A stretch of DNA of 64,000 bases from Gimesia alba (GCF_007744675.1 NZ_CP036269.1:2893546-2957545), one strand, 5' to 3'. Counted from the stretch's first letter, positions 1-8,234 are shown. Numbers and translations: made by a program. Notes: a model not told the origin generated them from the sequence alone.

Positions 1-1
1 T

Positions 2-259
2 GAGACGTTGGAGCAACTGGTACCAGATTACCTGCCGGCTGTGCCGGGGACAGGCATGATGGCCTATTCTGAGTATAAATACTATGCAGGCGCGGAAGCC
101 CGCGAACGATATCAGGAGAATCCGTGGGTTCTGGTAGTAGACACGTCCTGGGGAATGAACTTTGATCAGATGTTGTATTTCCCAAAACAGAATTATCCCA
201 AACAGGGTTATGGCGGAAATCTGGAACGACTGGGCGAATGGGCTTACAATCATGAGTGA
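2..259 (+). CDS. C-terminal fragment of an uncharacterised protein
   Basis: An open frame runs in from the left edge and stops with TGA at 257-259, so only about 85 C-terminal residues are visible. The tail is rich in Tyr, Trp, Gly and Pro (for example WVLVVDTSWGMNFDQ and a short KQNYPKQGYGG stretch). There is no transmembrane segment and no motif I recognise. The TTG at 8 is simply inside the frame and need not be the start. The next gene on the same strand begins about 70 bp later, so both may share a transcript. Function unknown. Confidence 0.6.
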   Translation, partial: ETLEQLVPDYLPAVPGTGMMAYSEYKYYAGAEARERYQENPWVLVVDTSWGMNFDQMLYFPKQNYPKQGYGGNLERLGEWAYNHE

Positions 260-329
260 TGCACAATGCATGTGAATTTGCTAAAGTAGAACACAACGAT
301 TTCGTGAGACTTTGGCTTCTGGAGGCATT

Positions 330-929
330 GTGGGTACGGATATTACGGCGTTTGTTGAAAAAAGATTTTGTGATGAGTCGTCTGGCTTTTCCGGCAGACC
401 GGAAGAGCCTCCCTGGATATTGGGAAGGTTCTGGATGGGGCGGGATTATGATCTGTTCGACGCACTGGCGAACGGAAGGAGTGATCGGTTGGACCCCGAA
501 GAGGTCGATCGTCATGCCTTGATCCCTCCCCGCGGCATCCCGAGGGATCTCAGTTATGAAGTGGCGCTCGAATATTATGACCTGATTATTGATCCTGCTG
601 GCATTGACCCACGAGTTCCCGTTGGTTATCAGACCATCTCGAAATCAGAAGCGAAGCAGCGGGTCGAAGCGGGACTGGCCCATTATGGGAAAGTTGCTGC
701 GTTCTGGCCGTACTCTGAGAAAAAACCCCTGTGGAACGTGGTTTCAAAGCCGTACTTACATAACGTGGGGTGGTTGACGTTGGAAGAGATCAATCAAGCC
801 CTGGACCATTTCAAGATGCCTTTGGATGACGTGGATATCGAATTTCTGGCCTTGATGCACGCCATGGAAGTATTTGATCAGGAGTCAAGTCCGATGGAAG
901 TGCGTTTGACTTTCTGGTTCGAGTCTTGA
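330..929 (+). CDS. Hypothetical protein with MGTDI...FVE N-terminus
   Basis: 199 residues from GTG at 330. I prefer this start to the longer TTG at 312 because GGAGG sits at 321-325, correctly spaced for 330, and because the resulting N-terminus MGTDITAFVEKR resembles a widespread uncharacterised family beginning M-G-x-D-I followed by F/Y-V-E. The rest is soluble, acidic and rich in Trp and Pro (EEPPWILGRFWMGRDYDLFDAL near the N-terminus), without signal peptide or membrane segment. The stop overlaps the longest frame of the next gene (926), suggesting translational coupling. Biochemical function is unknown. Confidence 0.7.
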   Translation: MGTDITAFVEKRFCDESSGFSGRPEEPPWILGRFWMGRDYDLFDALANGRSDRLDPEEVDRHALIPPRGIPRDLSYEVALEYYDLIIDPAGIDPRVPVGYQTISKSEAKQRVEAGLAHYGKVAAFWPYSEKKPLWNVVSKPYLHNVGWLTLEEINQALDHFKMPLDDVDIEFLALMHAMEVFDQESSPMEVRLTFWFES

Positions 930-943
930 AAACGAGAGTGAGC

Positions 944-1450
944 ATGACTCCCGAAAAACTGGTTCAAACGACCGGACTTTTCTATCAAAGTCTGATTCAC
1001 CCTGCCCCCGATGATCCGGAGTTTCGGGCTGGTCTGGATCGGTTCTGTCAGTTGCGTGATAACCTGGATCGAGGTCTGGCGCTGCAGCTGATTCAGGAAG
1101 TGAACTGGCGGGATCGCCTGCTGGGCTTTGCTGTGGCGGCGTTGCTTCAGGACTGGTCACTCTCATCCGCGATTCTGGAGACATTGCAGCGACCCACAGG
1201 CATGGCTATTGTGCCCGCGGGAGCCTGGTTAATAATCCAGCGTCGACGCGCTTCGAAAGCGTCACCTGAACTCGATCTGTCTGGGTTTGATCTCACTCAG
1301 TTTGATGGCGAAGTGGGTTGGGTTCTTTCTCGGCTGCAGGAGGAGCGAGAGGGTGGATTCTCTGTTTCTCCAGAGGAGACGGGGCCGAATTACGGTCAGT
1401 CGCTTCAAGATCAACTGGGGCTCTATGAGTTTCTATGCGCATTTGCCTGA
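944..1450 (+). CDS. Hypothetical helical protein
   Basis: 168 residues from ATG 944. A longer frame begins at TTG 926, overlapping the upstream stop, but MTPEKLVQTTGLFYQSL looks like a more natural N-terminus. The protein is Leu- and Gln-rich and predicted to be mostly helical, with no signal peptide, no clear membrane helix and no recognised motif. It lies tightly after the MGTDI-type gene and 78 bp before the VOC gene, all on the same strand, so these probably form one transcription unit. No family assignment is offered. Confidence 0.65.
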   Translation: MTPEKLVQTTGLFYQSLIHPAPDDPEFRAGLDRFCQLRDNLDRGLALQLIQEVNWRDRLLGFAVAALLQDWSLSSAILETLQRPTGMAIVPAGAWLIIQRRRASKASPELDLSGFDLTQFDGEVGWVLSRLQEEREGGFSVSPEETGPNYGQSLQDQLGLYEFLCAFA

Positions 1451-1528
1451 TTCGTGGCGAACGTTCGTCGGGCTGTTGTGTCTTGACTGGTGTCAATCAC
1501 TGTCTGTTTCCCTGATGCGAGAGAACTT

Positions 1529-1867
1529 ATGGCTGCTCAATTGAATCTGCTGGTGCTGCGCTGTCGGGATCTTGCTGCCTGTAAAACGTTTTATGAGCAT
1601 CTCGGTTTTTCCTTCCAGAGAGAACAACATGGAACTGGGCCGATTCATTATGCAGCGCAGTTGGAAGGGCTGGTGTTTGAACTGTATCCGCTGAGCGAGG
1701 GAGCCGAATTAGAGCTGACGCGGTTGGGATTTCGCCTGTCGGTGGAAGGTGACTTGAGAGAGATCCTGGATCGAGCTGGAATTGCCGTTTTGAATGTGCT
1801 CCCACACGCGGAGTATCCTGTGTATGTCGTTCAAGATCCGGAGGGGAGGAAAGTGGTGCTCTCCTAA
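1529..1867 (+). CDS. VOC (glyoxalase/bleomycin-resistance) family protein
   Basis: 112 residues. The N-terminus LNLLVLRCRDLAACKTFYEHLGF is the classic first beta-alpha-beta unit of the vicinal oxygen chelate fold, and the C-terminal VYVVQDPEGRKVVL matches the usual 'D-P-x-G-x-x-x-x-L' end of a VOC domain. Candidate metal ligands are the His of IHYAA and the Glu of VFELYP. Length fits a single-domain VOC protein. A longer GTG start at 1490 exists; ATG 1529 is chosen because VOC proteins normally begin just before the first strand. Members range from lyases and dioxygenases to resistance proteins, so the substrate cannot be given. Probably cytoplasmic. Confidence 0.8.
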   Translation: MAAQLNLLVLRCRDLAACKTFYEHLGFSFQREQHGTGPIHYAAQLEGLVFELYPLSEGAELELTRLGFRLSVEGDLREILDRAGIAVLNVLPHAEYPVYVVQDPEGRKVVLS

Positions 1868-1891
1868 TCGGGATAAATCAGAATCGGGAGA

Positions 1892-1956
1892 AACCGGGGC
1901 TAACGCCCTGCGGCTAATTGGGGTGTTCTGAATGATGGAACTGACTGGTTAATACC
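1892..1956 (+). repeat. Partial dispersed repeat, AACCGGGGCTAACGCC family
   Basis: Begins with AACCGGGGCTAACGCCC at 1892 and ends with GGTTAATACC at 1947-1956, the reverse complement of the GGTATTAACC that opens the better preserved unit at 52490. GGGC-TAAC-GCCC inside the left part can form a 4-bp stem with a tetraloop. The same core is found at 13761-13787 (reverse), 36281 and 52496. It looks like an eroded two-ended element between the VOC and DUF4291 genes. Confidence 0.55.
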
Positions 1957-1972
1957 GAGTGAGTAAAAAAAG

Positions 1973-2566
1973 ATGACGAGCCTGTATGAAATTCGAGCCG
2001 ACTATGATCGTGAGACGATCGTCGTCTATCAGGCTTACTCGTCGCAGATTGCCGATGCAGCATTAAAGGCGCAGAAGTTTGTGGCACCGTTTTCGTTTCA
2101 GCGGATGACGTGGATTAAACCTTCGTTTCTGTGGTTGATACATCGCAGCAACTGGGGGCAAAAACCGGGACAGACGCGGATTCTCGGCGTACGGATCAGA
2201 CGAGACGGCTGGGAGAAAGCGTTGTCACTGGGAGTGTTGACATCGCCGGAAAAGCAGGTTTATGCATCGAGAAAAGTCTGGGAACAGGAATTCAACAAGG
2301 CTCCCGTACATATTCAATGGGATACCGAGCGCAGTCCGCGGGGGGCGGCCTTGCCCTGTTTCAGTATTCAGGTTGGCTTGAGCAGGCACATCATTCGCGA
2401 GTTTGTGGATGAGTGGATTGTGAGTATTGAAGACTTAACTCCCGTGGTTCGCAAACTGAATGCAATCCGTAAAGGGAGCAGCAAAAGTCTCAAACGTTTT
2501 CTGCCGCCGGAAAAAGTTTATCCCGTCTCTGCGGAATGGGGGCGAAAGTTGTTGATTTCCCGCTGA
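1973..2566 (+). CDS. DUF4291 domain-containing protein
   Basis: 197 residues covering a single DUF4291 domain. Diagnostic stretches are YEIRADYDRETIVVYQAYS at the N-terminus, followed by IADAALKAQKFVAPFS, RMTWIKPSFLWLIHRSNWG (residues about 44-62), KPGQTRILGVRIRRDGW, a VHIQWDTERSP segment near residue 113, and SIQVGLSRHI. These match what I recall of the family almost end to end. The biochemical role of DUF4291 is unknown; the proteins are soluble and often encoded alone. Start ATG 1973 follows an AAAAAAG stretch without a strong ribosome site. The gene stands between a degenerate repeat (1892) and a 95-bp dispersed repeat (2648). Confidence 0.88.
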   Translation: MTSLYEIRADYDRETIVVYQAYSSQIADAALKAQKFVAPFSFQRMTWIKPSFLWLIHRSNWGQKPGQTRILGVRIRRDGWEKALSLGVLTSPEKQVYASRKVWEQEFNKAPVHIQWDTERSPRGAALPCFSIQVGLSRHIIREFVDEWIVSIEDLTPVVRKLNAIRKGSSKSLKRFLPPEKVYPVSAEWGRKLLISR

Positions 2567-2647
2567 TATTGATTACAAGTAAAGCCTGCTGCTTGGTGAA
2601 TCATATTGGCGGGCAATTTCTGTTCCGCGTTACGTTCGTCGTGTTCC

Positions 2648-2742
2648 TCTAGATCGCGTCACATTTAATCATAGCGTATTTCAATCTAATCTACTCGGTC
2701 CAAATGGCCCTGGAGACGCTACAGTAAAACTGGATACAGTCT
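2648..2742 (+). repeat. 95-bp dispersed repeat, copy 1
   Basis: Aligns without gaps to the reverse complement of 52361-52455; by hand count 82 of 95 positions are identical. The most conserved stretch is CTCGGTCCAAAT followed by TGGAGACGCTACAGTAAA. It ends 15 bp before the ATG of the next gene, so here it forms that gene's immediate upstream region. No coding potential is evident. Confidence 0.8.
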
Positions 2743-2757
2743 GAAAGGTGTACCGGG

Positions 2758-3558
2758 ATGGCCATTGAGGGAGTCAAAATTGTTGACAGCGATTTTGCCT
2801 GGGATATTTTTGATGACTTTTTCGAACGCTTTGATGCCGGGGCCGCGCCGGCTGCGTTACGCAGAGAACTGACCGAAGAATACGAGGGAGAGCTTCTCAG
2901 CACGCTGGACCGGGAACTGTTTCTGACGACGCTGGCCGAGTGTCTGTGGAGTGTGGGAGAGCCGGTGGTCGAACTGGCGGATCAGATTCAGGACATGCTG
3001 GACCGCGATGCGACGGCGGCGGAATGGGACGACCTGTATCCGGAACGGAAGAAAGTCCTCAAACGGTTTCTGACCAGATTGAACAAACCGAAGACGAAAC
3101 CGGTAGCGCGGAAGAAAAATCGTGCTCCGAAAAAACTGCTGTTCGAAGTCGGCGACTATCTGGTCTTCACCAAACAGAACGGCAAGCAGGTGCCTGTGAT
3201 CATGTGGGGACTGGAACGTCGCGGCGGAGTGACCTATCTGTTTGTCTGTCCCAACCTGTCGAAAACGGACGATGCGGACTTGATTCGGAAGCTGCTCGAT
3301 ACCAGTCAGCCGCTGTCGGATCTGGAACTGACGACCTTTTTCCATCGGGACAAACATGCGAAAAACACGGGGATCGAACACAAGACTCTCAAACCCTATG
3401 CGGAACGTTTTCGCAAATTTGGCAACCGGAAATTCAGTGATGACTGGTATGGCAGCCCTTCCCTGACCGCCTTCGATTTTGATACGTTTGAGAAGTGCAT
3501 CAATGAATGCGGCTCGCGGGCATTGACTCCCGAGGAACTGAAACTGACGGGCGGATGA
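2758..3558 (+). CDS. Hypothetical soluble protein
   Basis: 266 residues starting at ATG 2758 after a GTACCGGG context. The N-terminal third (DFAWDIFDDFFERFDAG, then a helix around LDRELFLTTLAECLWSVGEP) is acidic and helical. A basic linker rich in Lys and Arg lies near residues 105-125. A beta-rich segment follows (FEVGDYLVFTKQNGKQVPVIMWG). No signal peptide, membrane helix or catalytic motif is visible. It lies 22 bp upstream of the alpha/beta hydrolase gene and is probably co-transcribed. Function unknown; the N-terminal helix resembles small uncharacterised helper domains, but I do not assign a family. Confidence 0.75.
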   Translation: MAIEGVKIVDSDFAWDIFDDFFERFDAGAAPAALRRELTEEYEGELLSTLDRELFLTTLAECLWSVGEPVVELADQIQDMLDRDATAAEWDDLYPERKKVLKRFLTRLNKPKTKPVARKKNRAPKKLLFEVGDYLVFTKQNGKQVPVIMWGLERRGGVTYLFVCPNLSKTDDADLIRKLLDTSQPLSDLELTTFFHRDKHAKNTGIEHKTLKPYAERFRKFGNRKFSDDWYGSPSLTAFDFDTFEKCINECGSRALTPEELKLTGG

Positions 3559-3580
3559 GCTCAGAACGGGAAAGGGAACC

Positions 3581-4450
3581 ATGTCAAACACGGATTCAGG
3601 AACCTTTACGACGTCCGATGGTGTCGAACTGCATTTTCTGGAAGCAGGTGCGGGACCGACGCTGGTCCTGCTGCCGGGCTGGTCGCTGACGGCGGCGCTG
3701 TTTCACAAGCAACTGGATGAATTGAGCGACACTTATCGCTGTCTGGCATTGGATTACCGCGGGCATGGCGAGTCGGCGAAACCCGATTATGGTTACCGCG
3801 TCTCACGGCTGGCGAAGGATCTGCGCGAATTTCTGCAGGCGCTGGAACTGGATGAGGTAATTCTGCTCGGGCATTCCGCCGGTTGCGCGGTGATCTGGAG
3901 TTATCTGGATCTGTTTGGGGAAGCGGGGATTCGCGGGCTGATTCTCTGCGATCAGATGGTCGCGCGCCTCCGTCGCCCCGAATGGTCTAACGAAGAATGC
4001 CGCCACTATGGTGCTTCCGTGGGGGGAGACGAACTGCTGGCGCAGGCGGAACTGGTGGGAGGCCATGAGGGACCTGCGAAGTCAGCCGAGTTTCTGGCGA
4101 GCATGTTTACGAAATCGTTTTCGGAAGTGGAACTGCTGGAAGTGATTCAGGAGAGTTTGAAATTCCCCCGCCCGTATGCGGCCCAACTGTTGCTCAGTGT
4201 GAGTGAAGCCGATTATCGCGATCTGCTGCCACGGATTACATTGCCTACCCTTTGTATCGGCGGCGAAGCCAGTCATCTGGGACCGGCTGTGATGCCCTGG
4301 ATTGCGGAGCAGATTCATGGGGCAGACGTTGTGATGATCGGCGCGGACGCAGGAGGCAGCCATTTCATGTTTCTGGAGAACCCGCAGGCGTTTAATTTAG
4401 CCGTGCGGGAATTTTGTGATACACTGCGGGCAGACGATGAACGAATTTGA
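3581..4450 (+). CDS. Alpha/beta-fold hydrolase
   Basis: 289 residues, a typical single-domain alpha/beta hydrolase. The oxyanion region is LLPGW (about 30-34), followed by DYRGHGES (58-65). The nucleophile elbow is GHSAG with Ser99, and the catalytic His is His261 in GGSHFMFLENP. The acid position carries Glu229 (GGEASH) where Asp is more usual. No signal peptide, so cytoplasmic. The start ATG 3581 is preceded by GGGAAAGGGA. Substrate cannot be told from sequence; relatives include esterases, haloperoxidase-like proteins and C-C hydrolases. The DUF4282 gene follows within about 25 bp. Confidence 0.85.
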   Translation: MSNTDSGTFTTSDGVELHFLEAGAGPTLVLLPGWSLTAALFHKQLDELSDTYRCLALDYRGHGESAKPDYGYRVSRLAKDLREFLQALELDEVILLGHSAGCAVIWSYLDLFGEAGIRGLILCDQMVARLRRPEWSNEECRHYGASVGGDELLAQAELVGGHEGPAKSAEFLASMFTKSFSEVELLEVIQESLKFPRPYAAQLLLSVSEADYRDLLPRITLPTLCIGGEASHLGPAVMPWIAEQIHGADVVMIGADAGGSHFMFLENPQAFNLAVREFCDTLRADDERI

Positions 4451-4474
4451 ACTCCAATGAAAGGGAAAACTGAC

Positions 4475-4726
4475 ATGCGTGACGTCCTCTTTTTTGATTC
4501 GATGCTGACACCGAAAGTCATTACGTTCGTCTACTGGCTGATGCTGGTGGTCGTGCTGATTTCCGGTTTGAAAACTATTTTCGGTGGATTCGGATTCTCA
4601 TTTGAGAAGCTGATCGTGGGTTTGTTGATGATGATCAGCGGTGCGGTTGGTGCCCGGATCTGGTGTGAGCTGCTGATCGTGTTGTTCAAAATTCATGACA
4701 ACGTGAAAAAGATGGCAGAAAAGTAG
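4475..4726 (+). CDS. DUF4282 small membrane protein
   Basis: 83 residues from ATG 4475. An upstream in-frame ATG at 4457 would add MKGKTD, but the AAAGGGA at about 4461-4467 is well placed as the ribosome site of 4475. MRDVLFFDSMLTPKVI leads into a first membrane helix (about 16-36) and a second (about 45-65). The latter ends in RIWCELLIVLFKIHDNVKKM, the hallmark tail of DUF4282 (R-x-W-x-E-L-x-I-V-x-F-x-I). Two-helix inner-membrane protein of unknown role. Confidence 0.82.
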   Translation: MRDVLFFDSMLTPKVITFVYWLMLVVVLISGLKTIFGGFGFSFEKLIVGLLMMISGAVGARIWCELLIVLFKIHDNVKKMAEK

Positions 4727-4739
4727 GATCTTTTTTGTA

Positions 4740-5456
4740 ATGCGAAATCTGGCGTTTGGCAGACTGTTCGGTTTATCGCTGGCGGTGATTTCACTGGTCG
4801 GAGCCGTTGTGTTTGGGGTTGCTGCCTATCGATATAATGTCATGGTTCACCGCTGGAATCTAGCCAGACCGATGGAGACGCGAGTAGATCTCTCGCAGCC
4901 GGGTAGTCTTTCCGTTCCCTTTCATCAGACCTGCTCAATTTCACATGGAGAAGGTGTTTTTCTGGATTGTGAGATCAGAGACGAAGCAGGCCAGATTCCC
5001 GATGAAGTGCTGAAAGGCTTGGCTGGTTCCCTGGTGATTACAGATTCCGCAGGAAATGAAATTGCGAATCGAGATCTTACAGAGTGGAAGACGCCGCCTC
5101 CCGGCCAGCCGATTGTTTCGAGATATTTGGTCAGTGGTGAAGTCATGCTGACAGAGATTCCAACATTTAAAACCGGAGCGTATACGGCAACGGTCACCAT
5201 TGATGAGGGAGCACCTGCATTGGCCGATCACACACAAACGATTTATGCGAAATACCGATTGTGTGGCATGGAGCAGATGCCGGTTGCTGTGTTCGGTTTT
5301 TTCGCATTTTGTGCCGGCGTGGTTTTTCTGATTGCCGGGCTGGTGGTGATTCCCAATTTCTGCCGATTTGGGATCTGGAAGCATCAAACTGCAGAAGAGG
5401 TACTAACGGAAGCACCGCAAGATGAGACAGATCCTCCCGGGGAATGGTTTGTTTAA
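4740..5456 (+). CDS. Hypothetical two-helix membrane protein with exported domain
   Basis: 238 residues. An N-terminal helix (about 8-30, FGLSLAVISLVGAVVFGVAAY) is followed by roughly 150 residues of beta-rich soluble domain. That domain has features of an Ig/NEAT-like sandwich (SLSVPFHQTCSISHGEGVFLDCEI, later GAYTATVTIDEG). A second membrane helix lies near 182-206, then an acidic tail. The topology suggests a periplasmic domain held between two helices. It starts 13 bp after the DUF4282 stop and is probably co-transcribed. No family recognised. Confidence 0.7.
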   Translation: MRNLAFGRLFGLSLAVISLVGAVVFGVAAYRYNVMVHRWNLARPMETRVDLSQPGSLSVPFHQTCSISHGEGVFLDCEIRDEAGQIPDEVLKGLAGSLVITDSAGNEIANRDLTEWKTPPPGQPIVSRYLVSGEVMLTEIPTFKTGAYTATVTIDEGAPALADHTQTIYAKYRLCGMEQMPVAVFGFFAFCAGVVFLIAGLVVIPNFCRFGIWKHQTAEEVLTEAPQDETDPPGEWFV

Positions 5457-5534
5457 GCAGGAGAAATCAAAGAACTGCTTTCGCAAAAGAAAATATTTGT
5501 TAAACTGACGTTTGCAGGCACTCTCGAATGAAGT

Positions 5535-5560
5535 CTGAAGATTGGTTCTTCAGCCCTTTT
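5535..5560 (+). terminator. Rho-independent terminator-like hairpin
   Basis: CTGAAGA (5535-5541), loop TTGGT, TCTTCAG (5547-5553), then CCCTTTTG. It lies about 80 bp after the stop of the preceding membrane protein and 52 bp before the next start. The U-tract is short, so efficiency is uncertain. Stem and loop sequence (GAAGATTGGTTCT) recur in the terminator at 41316. Confidence 0.6.
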
Positions 5561-5611
5561 GTCAGCGTGATTTACCATGCGACGATCACCACCATCGAGA
5601 GGAGTTGAACC

Positions 5612-6124
5612 ATGATCACTGAGACAAGTAGCCTGCTGGCGATCTTTGGAATCGCCGTGACTTTGTCTGCTTATCTTTCAGCCATCAGACTGATGGCGAT
5701 TCAAAAAATTCAGGATGTCACAGGGGACGATCAAAAGGCCGCGGATAAAAAATGGGGCCTGTATAAGAAACTGGGGTGGCTGACTCTGGCTGATTTTCCC
5801 ATGGTTCTTTCCGCTTTTTTCCTGGGGATCTATCTCCTCTGGGATGTATTGAACCTGGATCAAATCTGGAACAAGTTTTCAAACCAAGATCCGCGTCCGT
5901 GGTTTCAGTTTAATGGATTACGACTATTTCTGATTGCCGGGACGGTGATGGTGTTCCTGCATATGCTGGCCTGGTGGAAAACGGCTGAAAATTTACTCAA
6001 CGGAAAAAAAATAATAGAGCCGGAACCTTCCGTCGATGTTCCGGCCGGAGATTCGTCAAGCAAGCAGACACAAATCAAACCGGAAACGGAAAGTGATGTT
6101 GAATCACCGCCTGAAAAGTCCTAA
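5612..6124 (+). CDS. Hypothetical three-helix membrane protein
   Basis: 170 residues starting at ATG 5612 after GAGAGGAG. Membrane helices are predicted at about 8-28, 54-76 and 108-126, with a cytoplasmic-looking basic loop between the first two (KIQDVTGDDQKAADKKWGLYKK). The C-terminal 40 residues are hydrophilic, disordered and acidic (Pro/Glu/Ser-rich). No family motif recognised. It follows the hairpin at 5535 and so may start a new transcript. Confidence 0.7.
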   Translation: MITETSSLLAIFGIAVTLSAYLSAIRLMAIQKIQDVTGDDQKAADKKWGLYKKLGWLTLADFPMVLSAFFLGIYLLWDVLNLDQIWNKFSNQDPRPWFQFNGLRLFLIAGTVMVFLHMLAWWKTAENLLNGKKIIEPEPSVDVPAGDSSSKQTQIKPETESDVESPPEKS

Positions 6125-6175
6125 ATTGAGTTGAGTCATTGCTATTGAGGGACATGAAACGAGAATTCATCAACC

Positions 6176-6679
6176 ATGAAGATCCAGCAGGAAATCGCGA
6201 ACTGGGACGGGAAGTCGGTCGAGGCTTTGCAGGCGATTTATGATTGTCACGGCCTGGAACGCGGATTCGGTGCGGCTCTCATTCCACTGTTGAAAGAACC
6301 GGGGTTGGAACGCGGGGCGAGTTGGTTGTTGAAACTGTATCTGGAAGAAGGGGGCGTGTTGTCCCCGACTGAAGTCAAACAGGTCTTTCAGTCTCTGTCT
6401 GAAGTGAAAGAGTGGGAGACGGCGCTACATCTGCTGCAGTCTCTGCCTTATTTGACGATCGGGAAACGGGATGTGAAACAGGTCGAAGCGTTTTTGCGGC
6501 GTTGTCTGACGAGCGAAAATAAATTTGTGCGGGCGTGGGCCTATAACGGGTTTTATGAACTCGCGCTGCAGCATCCGCAATTCAAAGCCGAGACAGATCA
6601 ACTGCTGGAACAGGCGATCGAAGACGAAGCAGCGTCGGTCAAAGCGCGGGTGCGGAATATTTTGAAACAACGTCTTTAA
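6176..6679 (+). CDS. Hypothetical HEAT-like helical protein
   Basis: 167 residues of repeated amphipathic helices (LIPLLKEPGLERGASWLLKL; EWETALHLLQSLP; KFVRAWAYNGFYELALQHP; VKARVRNILKQRL). The spacing and the final R-A-W-A-x-N-G and V-K-A-R-V-R-N-I-L elements are typical of HEAT or armadillo-type solenoids. No signal peptide. Such proteins usually act as protein-interaction scaffolds; no partner is evident. Same strand as the neighbouring small membrane genes, 27 bp before the DUF6868 gene. Confidence 0.72.
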   Translation: MKIQQEIANWDGKSVEALQAIYDCHGLERGFGAALIPLLKEPGLERGASWLLKLYLEEGGVLSPTEVKQVFQSLSEVKEWETALHLLQSLPYLTIGKRDVKQVEAFLRRCLTSENKFVRAWAYNGFYELALQHPQFKAETDQLLEQAIEDEAASVKARVRNILKQRL

Positions 6680-6706
6680 ACTGTCGAGTGGTGAAGGAGT
6701 ATCGAT

Positions 6707-6949
6707 ATGGATCTTGAGACACTGACTTCATTTTTTATGTGGTGTACCATATTCAATGGCGGCCTGTTGATTTTCTGGTCCCTGTTCTGCCTGTTCGCAC
6801 CGAATCTGGTTTATCGTTTGCAAAGTAACTGGTTTCCCATGTCACGCGAAACGTTTGACGTGGTGATTTATTCCTTTATCGGTGCGTTCAAGTTGCTGTT
6901 TATTGTGTTTAGTTTAGTGCCTTATCTGGCGCTGTTGATGTTGGGGTGA
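6707..6949 (+). CDS. DUF6868 small membrane protein
   Basis: 80 residues. MDLETLTSFFMWCTIFNGGLLIFW, then LVYRLQSNWFPMSRETFDVVIYSFIGAFKLLFIVFSLVPYLALL, is a nearly full-length match to what I recall of DUF6868: two membrane helices around a short loop with R-L-x-x-x-W-F-x-x-S-R-E-x-F. ATG 6707 follows GGTGAAGGAG. The function of the family is unknown. The last 26 bp of this gene region (6929-6954) recur, 25 of 26 identical, at 7676-7701. Confidence 0.85.
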   Translation: MDLETLTSFFMWCTIFNGGLLIFWSLFCLFAPNLVYRLQSNWFPMSRETFDVVIYSFIGAFKLLFIVFSLVPYLALLMLG

Positions 6950-6954
6950 GTTGA
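6929..6954 (+). repeat. 26-bp direct repeat, first copy (second at 7676-7701)
   Basis: GCGCT followed by G or A, then TTGATGTTGGGGTGAGTTGA, occurs here over the DUF6868 stop codon and again at 7676-7701 in non-coding sequence. One mismatch in 26. The two copies flank the 6990-7637 membrane-protein gene, a plausible footprint of a local duplication or insertion. Confidence 0.8.
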
Positions 6955-6989
6955 ACTCGTTGGTTCCCAGAATCTTGAAAAGCAAGCTT

Positions 6990-7637
6990 ATGACTGAGAC
7001 TGAGAACGAGGTTACAGACAATTCAGAAATCATATTTAGCATTCGGTCTCTTGTAATTGTTTATTTTATTTGGTCTTGGCCGTTTACTTTATTTGGGCTG
7101 GCAGTCAATGAAGCGAATCGAAGAGTGGGAGAACCGATCATTTTTCCGTTTCTGTCCCCTTCGGGTTCAGAGGGGATCTATGAATTTATTTTCTTTCCCA
7201 TTGCAACTACCGCAGATGTATTTATCCTGCTTTGGCTATTGCGATTCGTCTTGCCATTTCGGCTGAAACATAAATTGGTCTGGAATAGCTCCTCGGTTTA
7301 TCAGAAAGAGAAACCAATCAAAAATGACAAACCGGCTATTTTTACGGCGATATTTGGTTTAATAGCAACAGCGGTGTTATACTTCGCGGCAACTCATCTA
7401 CGGAATGATCGATCACAGCGACAACCTTTCATTTATTGGGAAGGACCTGCTGCGGACGATATGGAATGGATACTGGTCTTGGGGTGGACATTGTCTTACC
7501 TGGCGGTGTGTGGATATGTTTTTGTATCGAATTATTTCGACAGCCGCTGGAATACTCTAGCGGTCGTGGGAATATTCTTCGGTTGCATGAATTTTATTTT
7601 GAGTTGTGCTATCGGCACGATGCTTCAGGCTGACTGA
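6990..7637 (+). CDS. Hypothetical four-helix membrane protein (paralogue of 8235-8927)
   Basis: 215 residues from ATG 6990; a longer TTG frame from 6951 adds 13 unlikely residues. Four membrane helices are predicted, roughly at 18-38, 65-88, 117-137 and 163-185, with a possible fifth at the C-terminus. The third quarter carries THLRNDRSQRQPFIYWEGPAAD and later WILVLGWTLSYL. The gene at 8235 has the same core: THL-x-x-D-R-x-x-R-x-P-x-I-x-W-E-G-P-A-A and W-I-x-V-L-G-W-T-x-x-Y-L. The two are therefore diverged paralogues. AT-richer than neighbouring housekeeping genes. Function unknown. Confidence 0.72.
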   Translation: MTETENEVTDNSEIIFSIRSLVIVYFIWSWPFTLFGLAVNEANRRVGEPIIFPFLSPSGSEGIYEFIFFPIATTADVFILLWLLRFVLPFRLKHKLVWNSSSVYQKEKPIKNDKPAIFTAIFGLIATAVLYFAATHLRNDRSQRQPFIYWEGPAADDMEWILVLGWTLSYLAVCGYVFVSNYFDSRWNTLAVVGIFFGCMNFILSCAIGTMLQAD

Positions 7638-7724
7638 TGGGATGATCTAGTTTTTCGAACAGGAACCCCTGGCAAGCGCTATTGATGTTGGGGTGAGTTG
7701 AGTTTAAGTGAAATTTGCAGAAGT

Positions 7725-8231
7725 ATGACATTTCAACCATTTCAGGGAGTCACCGGTTCCCTGCCCGGCGAACGGGACTTTGATCCCCATGTGGGAGATC
7801 TGGATGCGCGAGTGGCCTGGGGGAATTTTGGCGGTTTGACTCTGGCGGAGGCGTTCCACAAGTTTCAGAAAAGTCCCGATGAGTACCAGGAAGATTTTAT
7901 GTATATGGGGGGCAAGGCGTTTGCCTATTACTTCCCGGTGCTGGAACGCTACCTGATGGTCACGCCGGTCTGGTACGAAGATGATGGCATCGTCTGGTGC
8001 CAGATCCTGGGATTGGGGGAAGCGATCCAGTTTCACTTCTCTGAAAAATGCCTTCCTGAAGTACAGGAACTGGTACCACGCGTGTTAGCCTTGATAGAAC
8101 ATGTGAAGGAAGCGGTCGACGTGTCCGCCCATAGCAAACATCCCTACTATTCCGATCCTGAGATCTATGAGCATGTGATTGAAGAATGGGAGAAACTCGA
8201 ACAACACCTGGGGCAGTTTGGGAGTGGTTGA
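7725..8231 (+). CDS. Hypothetical soluble protein between two paralogous membrane genes
   Basis: 168 residues from ATG 7725 (MTFQPFQGVTGSLP). The longer TTG frame starting at 7698 lies inside the 26-bp direct repeat and is unlikely. Aromatic-rich, acidic, no signal peptide (DFMYMGGKAFAYYFPVLERYLMVTPVWYEDDG in the middle). No motif recognised; the size and composition resemble small immunity-type or SMI1-like proteins, but the evidence does not allow that call. The stop is 3 bp before the next ATG, indicating translational coupling to the paralogous membrane protein. Confidence 0.72.
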   Translation: MTFQPFQGVTGSLPGERDFDPHVGDLDARVAWGNFGGLTLAEAFHKFQKSPDEYQEDFMYMGGKAFAYYFPVLERYLMVTPVWYEDDGIVWCQILGLGEAIQFHFSEKCLPEVQELVPRVLALIEHVKEAVDVSAHSKHPYYSDPEIYEHVIEEWEKLEQHLGQFGSG

Positions 8232-8234
8232 GCA

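Noticed and set aside
256..522. 88-codon plus-strand frame overlapping the MGTDI-type gene
   Set aside because: Overlaps the better supported frame at 330-929 and has no recognisable features.
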